DNA of 10,904 nt from Balneolales bacterium (GTDB lineage Bacteria > Bacteroidota > Rhodothermia > Balneolales > Natronogracilivirgulaceae). The notes beneath the pieces were generated by a model that made no database searches, was not told the origin of the DNA, and saw only the letters and a list, made by a program, of their open reading frames with translations. The position numbers and the translations under genes are program-made. The DNA is taken from the NCBI GenBank assembly GCA_007120555.1, contig SKNL01000157.1, positions 1 through 10,904 of the forward strand, read 5' to 3'. Shown piece after piece: positions 1-5,740 of this stretch (positions within the stretch are counted from its first letter, which is position 1; every line of letters starts with the position of its first letter).

Positions 1-10
1 ATTTAAACAG

Positions 11-1069
11 ATGAAATATCCTCTATTATTCACAGTCATACTGCTGACGGCCAGCTTGCTGCCGGCTGGTTCCTGTACACGGGCGGTAGTATATATTGAC
101 CAGGAGCCGGGTACGGGCGAATACATTACCAGCCATCCGGTTGGAAATGCTTCCCATCACCTGGAACGCATCCAGCGCTCCATAAAGAGGATTACCAGCA
201 CATCCTACTATGAAACCTATCTTTTCGATCCCGAGAGCCGTATCGTGCCTGAGGATATTGCCAGAGCACACTCACTGAGGCCGATTGCCGAAACGGTGAT
301 TCAAAGTCATACGACATCCTCCGGCACTGCCATAGTAATTCACAACCGTGATGATCTCGTCGGCATGGTGACCGCCCGTCATGTTATCACATCCCCTGAC
401 ACACTGTACGAATACCGGGAAACAGGGCAGCCCTACCTAAACAGTATCACGATAAAAATAAATCAGGTGAACTGGCTTTTCGACGCCCCGTATGTCGGAA
501 CGTTTGAGGTCCTGGTAACCGATGATCTTGCCGATCTGGCATTCATAGGAGCCCGCATTGATCCCACGTCCCTGGACGTGCCCGTCAGGGAACATTTTCC
601 GGTGTTTCCATATCCTTTTGGCCGTCCGGACCGCTTGCGAGTTGGAACTTTCACTTACAGTTTCGGCTATCCGAGAGGCTATCCTATGGTAACAACGGCC
701 ATTGTGAGTCAAGCCAGCCGTGACCGGCACCATTCTTTTGTGACAGACGGGCTGTTCAACCCGGGGTTCAGCGGCGGAGCTGTCGTTGCCATCAACGGCG
801 GGCTCCCTGCTTTTGAGTGGGTTGGGATGGCCAGGTCTACTTCCGCATCACGCGACTGGTATCTCGTTCCCGAAGAGGATGAGGCCAGGGAACATCTGGC
901 GCAACTGCCTTTCACGGGCGATGTTTTTGTTAAAGAGGTGGCCACCATACATTATGGCATCACGCATGTCGTTTCGATCACGAAGGTACGGGAGATGCTG
1001 GAACAGAACGCGATCTATCTTCTTGGCCGAGGCTACAACGTGCTGCCGCTGATACAGGAACGCAGGTAG
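11..1069 (+). CDS. Secreted trypsin-like serine protease, probable lipoprotein
   Basis: This 352-residue protein is probably an envelope-anchored serine endopeptidase of the trypsin/HtrA fold. Residues 4-20 form a hydrophobic signal segment ending in LLPAGSC, so Cys22 is a plausible lipidation site, although Gly/Ser before Cys is a loose lipobox. The protease core follows at about residues 100-335. A triad is readable in the right order: His124 in TARHVI, Asp175 in DLADLAF, and Ser254 in NPGFSGGAV. The nucleophile motif is GFSGG instead of the GNSGG or GDSGG common in the family. No PDZ domain follows; the chain ends shortly after a typical closing segment (THVVSITKVREML). Residues 23-95 match no domain I recognise. 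The ATG at 11 is chosen because it gives a complete signal peptide, but only 10 bases lie upstream, so promoter and RBS cannot be judged. The gene converges on mutL, 73 bp away, so the two are not co-transcribed. Substrate unknown. Confidence 0.82.
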   Translation: MKYPLLFTVILLTASLLPAGSCTRAVVYIDQEPGTGEYITSHPVGNASHHLERIQRSIKRITSTSYYETYLFDPESRIVPEDIARAHSLRPIAETVIQSHTTSSGTAIVIHNRDDLVGMVTARHVITSPDTLYEYRETGQPYLNSITIKINQVNWLFDAPYVGTFEVLVTDDLADLAFIGARIDPTSLDVPVREHFPVFPYPFGRPDRLRVGTFTYSFGYPRGYPMVTTAIVSQASRDRHHSFVTDGLFNPGFSGGAVVAINGGLPAFEWVGMARSTSASRDWYLVPEEDEAREHLAQLPFTGDVFVKEVATIHYGITHVVSITKVREMLEQNAIYLLGRGYNVLPLIQERR

Positions 1070-1073
1070 CCGG

Positions 1074-1116
1074 GGGACAAAGCAGTGCCCTGCGCCTGCA
1101 TCTCGGATATTGTCCC
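1074..1116. other. Inverted repeat between convergent genes
   Basis: The arms GGGACAA (1074-1080) and TTGTCCC (1110-1116) are perfect 7-bp complements separated by 29 nt. The structure sits just after the protease stop codon and just past the mutL stop codon on the other strand, where a shared terminator would be expected. There is no T-tract on either side and the loop is long, so it does not meet the usual picture of an intrinsic terminator. It may be chance. Confidence 0.25.
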
Positions 1117-1142
1117 TTAATGCCTTGGCGGTATTGCGCGGA

Positions 1143-3059
1143 TCAGCGGAACATGGCGCGGAGATCTTCCACTGTCAGCGAACGGATGGTATATTTTCCC
1201 AACGGGTCACGGAAGGGCTGTTCGCAGGCAAAAAGCTGATCCACCAGTGCCTCCATCTCCTCTTCCGACAATTTCTTCCCCCTGGGAATGGCGGCCTTGT
1301 TGGCAATCGCCAAGGCAATCCGCTCCTTTTCGCCCAGTGCAAGGGAGCGTGACATCGCCTTATACTGTTCCATGATGGACTCCAGGACATGCTGCTCATT
1401 GTCCAGGCGGATATCGGACGGCACCCCAAGGATCATGGCTGAATTTCCGCTGAGCACCTGCACGTTAAACCCCATCCGTGTGATCACAGGGTGCAATTCC
1501 TTGAGCAGGCTGAAATCGGTTGCGGAAAAATTGATGGTTTTGGGAAAGAGCAATTGCTGGGTGCTGGGAAGCCCACTTTCGGCTTCGCCCAGCACCTTTT
1601 CAAAGATGATCCGCTTGTGAGCAGCGTGCTGGTCCATGATGAACATACCGTTGCGTGTCTGCGAAATGATAAACTGGTTGTGGATCTGGCTGAACCGGCT
1701 TTCACGCCATTGCAACCGTTGCTTTTCAGCATGAAGTGAGTGACCATGCGACTTCACTTCTTCTTTTCTGTAATCCATTTCTACAGATTGCCCGCTTTTG
1801 TCTGCATCGCTGTCATGTTCCTTACCGGGGGCTGTCCCCTCTGTTTCCTGTGGAAATCGATCATCTCCATAGAGTCGTGTTGCCGAATCGGCGGGAACGA
1901 ATCCACCCGTTTTCCTAAATCCTCTGGCGGAAAAACCTCCTGGAGCTGCTGCATCCCGGCTTTCGCCTTCAAAAAACCGTCGGAAATGCTCGTGTTTGGC
2001 CACTCTTGATGCGGGCATATCGCTTTCAGCGTGATCCCAGACCGGAACCCTCATGTGATCATTCAAGGCTTTTTTCACAACCGATCGTGTAAAGGTCGAG
2101 ATCATGCGTTCGTCCTCGAACTTGATTTCCTGCTTTGTCGGATGCACATTCACATCCACGCTCTCAGGATCCACTTCGTAAAATAAAGCAAAGAAGGGAA
2201 ACTCGTTCTGTTGCAGCCAGTCGCGGTAGATTTCCTGAATGACATAATTGAGGTGGCGATGGTAAAAGGGGCGGCTGTTTATGAAAAGGAACTGCTCTCC
2301 CCTTGTTTTTTTTGCAAGTTTCGGGTCAGAGATCAGCCCCTGTATGCGCACCATGCTGGTGGATTCGGCCAGGGGGATCAGGCTTGCCTTGTACGATTTT
2401 CCAAACAGTTCGGCTACACGGGATTCCAGCTCCGCTGGCGCCAGACGGTAGACGATTTCCCCGTCGGCGTCCAGGTCAAAAGCGATTTCAGGCCAGGCCA
2501 GGGCTGCCTGATGGAATATGAGAAGAATGTGGCGGAATTCAGTGGCATCCGTTTTAAGGAATGCTCGCCGGGCGGGGACATTGTAGAACAAATTCCGCAC
2601 GGTCACACTGGTGCCGTTGTCGGATGCGGCGGGAGCAAGTCCGATCTCTTTGCCTCCATGGATCTCGTACGAGATGCCGGCTTCATCTTCAACGCGTTTG
2701 GTGGTTACGGTGACCTGGGAAACGGACGCGATGGATGCCATGGCCTCCCCGCGGAATCCGAGAGTGCGGATGTTCTGCAGATCGTCTACGGTTTGAAGTT
2801 TTGATGTGGCATGCCTCAGGAAGCAGAGCGAAAGATCCAGCTGTGACATTCCGCATCCGTTGTCACGAACCTGGATGAGGGTCCGGCCTGCATTTTGCAG
2901 TACCACGGAGATATGGCCGGCTCCGGCGTCAATGGCATTGTCAAGCAGTTCCTTGACCACGGATGCCGGTCTCTGCACCACCTCTCCAGCGGCGATTTTA
3001 TTTGATACTTCCGGCGGGAGTAGTTTGATAAGTGAGGAATGGTCGCCTGATGTAGCCAA
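1143..3059 (-). CDS. mutL: DNA mismatch repair protein MutL
   Basis: MutL links mismatch recognition by MutS to strand removal. The 638-residue length is typical. The N-terminal GHKL ATPase (about 10-335) is intact: IAAGEVVQRP at 22-31, Glu37 and Asn41 in ELLDNAIDAGA (catalytic and Mg-binding positions), DNGCG 66-70, RHATSK 82-87, GFRGEA 101-106, FYNVPARRAFLK 158-169, and DVNVHPTKQEIKF 302-314. A variable, charged linker covers about 340-450 and the C-terminal dimerisation domain about 455-638. The endonuclease signature DQHAxxExxxxE is altered: DQHA is at 476-479, but the first Glu is Lys482, while Glu487 remains. The later Cys-containing and CPHGRP-like motifs read ANKAAI (586-591) and DPLGKY (618-623). 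The start is TTG at 3059: an in-frame stop lies six codons upstream and no ATG or GTG precedes the conserved domain. No clear Shine-Dalgarno is visible. It lies 39 bp after the small membrane protein gene on the same strand, so the two are probably co-transcribed. Confidence 0.97.
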   Translation of the reverse strand: MATSGDHSSLIKLLPPEVSNKIAAGEVVQRPASVVKELLDNAIDAGAGHISVVLQNAGRTLIQVRDNGCGMSQLDLSLCFLRHATSKLQTVDDLQNIRTLGFRGEAMASIASVSQVTVTTKRVEDEAGISYEIHGGKEIGLAPAASDNGTSVTVRNLFYNVPARRAFLKTDATEFRHILLIFHQAALAWPEIAFDLDADGEIVYRLAPAELESRVAELFGKSYKASLIPLAESTSMVRIQGLISDPKLAKKTRGEQFLFINSRPFYHRHLNYVIQEIYRDWLQQNEFPFFALFYEVDPESVDVNVHPTKQEIKFEDERMISTFTRSVVKKALNDHMRVPVWDHAESDMPASRVAKHEHFRRFFEGESRDAAAPGGFSARGFRKTGGFVPADSATRLYGDDRFPQETEGTAPGKEHDSDADKSGQSVEMDYRKEEVKSHGHSLHAEKQRLQWRESRFSQIHNQFIISQTRNGMFIMDQHAAHKRIIFEKVLGEAESGLPSTQQLLFPKTINFSATDFSLLKELHPVITRMGFNVQVLSGNSAMILGVPSDIRLDNEQHVLESIMEQYKAMSRSLALGEKERIALAIANKAAIPRGKKLSEEEMEALVDQLFACEQPFRDPLGKYTIRSLTVEDLRAMFR

Positions 3060-3098
3060 GATACTTGTTTTGCTTCAGTCGGTTACGTAGCTGGATAT

Positions 3099-3290
3099 TT
3101 AAAAAGAGGTGATGATCCACAAGACAAGGAACAGAAGGAGTGCGTACAGAATTATGGACCCGGCGGTGCCGCGGCGGGTAATCCTGCGGAACTTGATGCG
3201 ATCCGGGCGCATGGGGTTCGGTTTGTAGTACCGGTACTGGTAGTTGAATCGTTTATGCTGGGGCCTTCTGCCCATCAAAGGTGAAAGCAT
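3099..3290 (-). CDS. Small basic single-pass membrane protein, unknown function
   Basis: This 63-residue protein has a strongly basic N-terminal half (HKRF, RPDRIKFRRITRR; roughly residues 13-40) with a Tyr-rich patch (YQYRYYKP, 17-24), followed by one hydrophobic helix at about 44-61 and an immediate C-terminus (TSF). The positive-inside rule puts the basic part in the cytoplasm. The contrast between a coherent basic segment and a clean transmembrane helix, and its position 39 bp upstream of mutL on the same strand, argue that it is a real gene. The start could be ATG at 3290 or the internal ATG at 3275 (Met6, giving MGRRPQHKRF); neither has a recognisable Shine-Dalgarno. I do not recognise a named family. 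Its placement suggests co-transcription with mutL, not necessarily a role in repair. Confidence 0.65.
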   Translation of the reverse strand: MLSPLMGRRPQHKRFNYQYRYYKPNPMRPDRIKFRRITRRGTAGSIILYALLLFLVLWIITSF

Positions 3291-3637
3291 GATCAGTCAG
3301 GAACGTGCCTGGGGTTATGTATAATTGGCGCGGTTATCATGCACTTTGCCGGAGTCCGACATCCATCCATCGGAGATACCGCAACTATAGATGGTAAAAA
3401 CGGCTGCCACTTTCGGGTTATTCTGTCCTCTCAAAAAATCGGTCCGAACCGGGATTCCCCGGAGGAACAAAACCTTGTGCAGGACAATATACTAATTATC
3501 ACAGGCAACGGGAATCCTCAGGCATGCCGAATTTGTTACGTACCTGTGGAACAACCCTGCCAGCAGTTTCATAATAGTTTCTTATCTTTGGATTCCAACT
3601 GCAAACAAAAACAAGATCCTGGCAAAATTATTTGATT
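3291..3637. other. Divergent intergenic region upstream of icd
   Basis: These 347 bases separate the minus-strand small membrane protein/mutL unit from the plus-strand icd gene, so promoters for both should lie here. A TATAAT hexamer occurs on the plus strand at 3320-3325 with no matching -35 box, and it is about 310 bp from icd. A TAnnTTTG-like element is at 3583-3590. An open frame runs through most of the region on the plus strand, but its product has no domain, no RBS and no recognisable composition, so I treat the region as non-coding. I see no terminator, riboswitch or RNA gene. Confidence 0.5.
3583..3590 (+). promoter_or_regulatory. Candidate Bacteroidota-type -7 element for icd
   Basis: TATCTTTG at 3583-3590 fits the TAnnTTTG -7 consensus described for Bacteroidota primary sigma factors, and lies 47 bp before the icd ATG, a normal leader length. 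No good TTTG-type -33 box is present about 19-23 bp further upstream, so this is a candidate only. Confidence 0.33.
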
Positions 3638-4885
3638 ATGAAATTTGAGAAAATTGTAATACCTGATGACGGAAAGCAAATAGTTTTACAACAAGACGGC
3701 ACACTTTCTGTACCGGACAGGCCTATAATCCCTTATATCGAGGGTGACGGGACCGGCGTGGATATCACACCTGTCATGAAGCGAGTGGTGGATCTCGCTG
3801 TTGAGAAGGCATACGGAGGCAGCAAAAAGATTTCGTGGATGGAGGTGTATGCCGGTGAAAAGTCTGTGGATTTCTATGGTGGAAACACCTGGCTGCCTGA
3901 CGATACACTGAATGCCATCAGGGAGTATCGGGTTGCTATAAAAGGGCCGCTCACTACTCCGGTCGGGGAAGGCATACGCAGCCTGAATGTTGCGCTGCGC
4001 CAGCTTCTGGACCTGTATGCTTGCGTGCGTCCCGTCCGCTACTACAACGGTACTCCGAGCCCGGTTAAGCAGCCCGAGTTGACGGACATGGTGATTTTCC
4101 GTGAAAACACGGAGGATATTTATGCCGGCATCGAGTATCAGAACGGAACCACTGAGGCCGACAAGGTGAAAAAGTTCCTTATTGAGGAGATGAAAGCCAC
4201 CAACATACGCTTTCCCGGAAGTTCATCCATTGGCATCAAGCCGGTTTCCGAGGAAGGCAGCAAGCGGCTTATCCGTTCGGCCATTGAATATGCACAGGAG
4301 CATGGCCGCAAGAGTGTGACGCTGGTCCACAAAGGCAACATCATGAAATTTACCGAAGGCAGCTTCAAAAACTGGGGTTACGAACTGGCCAAAGAGGAGT
4401 TTGGGGCTAAGGAAATCGATGGCGGGCCATGGTGTGAGCTTCCGGATGGAATTGTGATAAAGGACGTGATCGCCGATGCCTTTCTGCAGCAGATCCTTAC
4501 GCGTCCGGCCGAATACGACGTCATAGCCACGCTCAACCTGAACGGTGACTACATCTCCGATGCGCTTGCTGCGTGTGTCGGCGGGATCGGCATTGCGCCC
4601 GGGGCCAACATCAATTACCAGAGCGGCTTTGCGCTTTTTGAAGCCACGCATGGAACGGCTCCCAAATATGCCGGAAAAGACATGGTGAATCCGGGGTCGC
4701 TTCTCCTTTCAGCAGTCATGATGCTGGATCACATGGGATGGCCGGAGGCCGCCCGTCTCATTGAAAAAGGCATGGAAACGGCCATCAGCAACAAAGAGGT
4801 CACTTATGATTTCGAGCGCCAGATGGAAGGTGCCACATTGCTGAAAACCTCGGAATTCGGTGACAAGATCATCTCATACATGTAA
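3638..4885 (+). CDS. icd: NADP-dependent isocitrate dehydrogenase
   Basis: This enzyme oxidatively decarboxylates isocitrate to 2-oxoglutarate in the TCA cycle in the cytoplasm. The 415 residues align closely in motif order with the 416-residue E. coli Icd type. Visible features are IEGDGTG 34-40, the substrate loop IRSLNVALRQ with Ser115 (equivalent of E. coli Ser113, the AceK phosphosite), RPVRYY 131-136, Tyr162 in ENTEDIYAG, Lys232 in LVHKGNIMK, metal-binding aspartates at 280, 304 and 308, and HGTAPKYAG 338-346. NADP rather than NAD use is supported by Lys343, Tyr344, Val350, Tyr390 and Arg394, the positions that contact the 2'-phosphate in the E. coli enzyme. I start at ATG 3638 (MKFEKIV); a TTG two codons upstream is in frame but less likely. 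No strong Shine-Dalgarno. There is no aceK nearby, so phospho-control is unsupported here. The gene stands alone on the plus strand and ends tail to tail with a lipoprotein gene. Confidence 0.98.
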   Translation: MKFEKIVIPDDGKQIVLQQDGTLSVPDRPIIPYIEGDGTGVDITPVMKRVVDLAVEKAYGGSKKISWMEVYAGEKSVDFYGGNTWLPDDTLNAIREYRVAIKGPLTTPVGEGIRSLNVALRQLLDLYACVRPVRYYNGTPSPVKQPELTDMVIFRENTEDIYAGIEYQNGTTEADKVKKFLIEEMKATNIRFPGSSSIGIKPVSEEGSKRLIRSAIEYAQEHGRKSVTLVHKGNIMKFTEGSFKNWGYELAKEEFGAKEIDGGPWCELPDGIVIKDVIADAFLQQILTRPAEYDVIATLNLNGDYISDALAACVGGIGIAPGANINYQSGFALFEATHGTAPKYAGKDMVNPGSLLLSAVMMLDHMGWPEAARLIEKGMETAISNKEVTYDFERQMEGATLLKTSEFGDKIISYM

Positions 4886-4910
4886 TACAGAGCGCTGCAT
4901 GTAATACAGA
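4879..4910. repeat. 13-bp direct repeat across the icd stop codon
   Basis: The sequence CATGTAATACAGA occurs at 4879-4891 and again at 4898-4910, with a 19-bp period. The first copy contains the icd TAA stop (4883-4885); the second fills most of the 27-bp gap before the convergent lipoprotein stop. The palindrome AGCGCT (4891-4896) lies between the copies. This looks like a small local duplication. No terminator-like hairpin with a T-tract is present. Confidence 0.7.
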
Positions 4911-4912
4911 AC

Positions 4913-5473
4913 TCATTGCGTCTGCCGGATCTGCATGCGTACGGCTTCACACAGTTCTGCCTTGTTATAGGCTTTCCTGATGTAGCAGCGAACCTGGCCG
5001 TTTTCGCTGTGCCATGATACCGACCTGGAGCCGGCGCGGATGTGTTCTGCCTCTTCATTTGCTGTTGCATAAAGCCGTATGAGCATTTCCCTGCGCTCCT
5101 TATCAGCTCCCGGAAGCGCTGATTCCTCCATTACATCCACCCCCTCCTCTTCCAGCAACAGAAAAAGGATATCTGTGAGGCCCTTGTTTCTGTACTCCGC
5201 AAAGGTCAGTTCCGCGATGGCTTTAGCATCGGATGAATCGGCGGCAACGGCAGCGGCGGAGACGATGAGCGAATCCCCGGTTATCTGCACGGGTTTCAAT
5301 GGGTCGTGCCATGCGGGCATTCCGGTGATTTCCTCAGGCTCCGACGGGACCTCGGTATCTTCAGTAACGGGCTCGTCCTCATCATCGACAACGGCTTCAC
5401 GCAACTGTGCACAGGACTGGAAAAGCGCCAGGCTCAGGACCAGTATAAAAAATACATGAAAATATGGTGGCAT
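4913..5473 (-). CDS. Small acidic lipoprotein, possibly LPP20-like
   Basis: From the ATG at 5473 the product is 186 residues. It opens with a hydrophobic signal (residues 5-19) and LFQSC, giving Cys21 as a likely lipidation site. An acidic Pro/Glu linker follows (about 29-50: VVDDEDEP, PSEPEE), as in outer-membrane or surface lipoproteins of this group. The rest (about 53-186) resembles the general pattern of LPP20-type lipoproteins: PAW near the start (53-55), an alternating Ala-rich stretch (ADSSDAKAIAE, 78-88), and a late segment SVSWHSENGQVRCYIRKAYNKAEL with an Asn-Gly turn between strands. That family match is only pattern-level. An upstream ATG at 5560 would add 29 residues, but these would push the hydrophobic segment away from the N-terminus, so I reject it; the short form has few N-terminal positive charges, which is a weakness. 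It is convergent with icd and lies downstream of the htrA operon across a 267-bp gap. Function unknown. Confidence 0.72.
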   Translation of the reverse strand: MPPYFHVFFILVLSLALFQSCAQLREAVVDDEDEPVTEDTEVPSEPEEITGMPAWHDPLKPVQITGDSLIVSAAAVAADSSDAKAIAELTFAEYRNKGLTDILFLLLEEEGVDVMEESALPGADKERREMLIRLYATANEEAEHIRAGSRSVSWHSENGQVRCYIRKAYNKAELCEAVRMQIRQTQ

Positions 5474-5601
5474 GGTTCGGTTATGCGTTTGCTGTTTCTG
5501 TCGTTTGGCAACGGCCCTGACCGGGCGTTGTAGCTTTGATACACCGGCTGCCTGTACCATGACTAATCATGCTGTTGGACAAAGGTCTGTGGTTGGAAAT
5601 G

Positions 5602-5633
5602 GATCTGCAGATGGCAAAGATCTGCGGATGGCA
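5602..5633. repeat. 15-bp imperfect tandem direct repeat
   Basis: GATCTGCAGATGGCA (5602-5616) and GATCTGCGGATGGCA (5619-5633) differ at one base and have a 17-bp period. The second overlaps a short perfect hairpin, ATGGCA-C-TGCCAT (5628-5640). The pair lies upstream of the lipoprotein gene and could be a paired operator or a small duplication. Confidence 0.7.
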
Positions 5634-5694
5634 CTGCCATTACAGCATAATCCGCTGTTGCGTGACAGAAGCTTTTGACAGATTGACGTGTTGA

Positions 5695-5724
5695 ATGTAA
5701 TTTTCAATTACATATGGTACATAT
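5695..5724. promoter_or_regulatory. Two overlapping AT-rich palindromes, possible operator
   Basis: ATGTAATT (5695-5702) and AATTACAT (5706-5713) are perfect 8-bp inverted arms around a 3-bp centre. They overlap by two bases with ATATG (5712-5716) and CATAT (5720-5724), again around 3 bp. The cluster begins about 16 bp beyond the htrA stop codon in the direction of transcription. The stems lack G+C and no T-tract follows, so an intrinsic terminator is unlikely; a dimeric regulator site for the downstream lipoprotein gene is the alternative. Confidence 0.35.
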
Positions 5725-5740
5725 TCATTGATTAAGAAAG

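Larger units (their letters stand above)
5474..5740. other. Intergenic spacer between lipoprotein gene and htrA
   Basis: These 267 bases separate the end of the htrA operon from the lipoprotein gene on the same strand. They hold two adjacent AT-rich palindromes (5695-5724), a pair of 15-bp imperfect direct repeats (5602-5633) and a small hairpin (5628-5640), but no clear sigma-70 or TAnnTTTG promoter and no T-tract terminator. The lipoprotein promoter is expected here. I see no gene. Confidence 0.5.

Noticed and set aside
2211..2804. A 197-codon open frame opposite mutL
   Set aside because: Antisense to conserved MutL ATPase motifs; no recognisable domain.
3320..3325. Perfect TATAAT as the icd promoter
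   Set aside because: No -35 box at normal spacing and over 300 bp from the gene; the TAnnTTTG-like element nearer the gene is a better candidate.
3339..3635. A 98-codon open frame on the plus strand just before icd
   Set aside because: No domain, signal peptide, RBS or recognisable composition; it runs through the promoter region and the probable leader of icd. It is most likely chance.
3632..3637. TTG start two codons upstream of the icd ATG
   Set aside because: The ATG at 3638 gives the normal length and N-terminus (415 residues versus 416 in E. coli); nothing favours the TTG.
4223..4651. A 142-codon open frame opposite icd
   Set aside because: Antisense to conserved isocitrate dehydrogenase sequence; no RBS or domain.
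5474..5560. Longer N-terminus for the lipoprotein gene from ATG 5560
   Set aside because: It would place 29 mostly hydrophilic, basic residues ahead of the signal segment and move the lipidation Cys to position 50, longer than usual for a lipoprotein signal.
5695..5713. Intrinsic terminator for htrA
   Set aside because: The hairpin arms are almost all A/T and no run of T follows on the minus strand.
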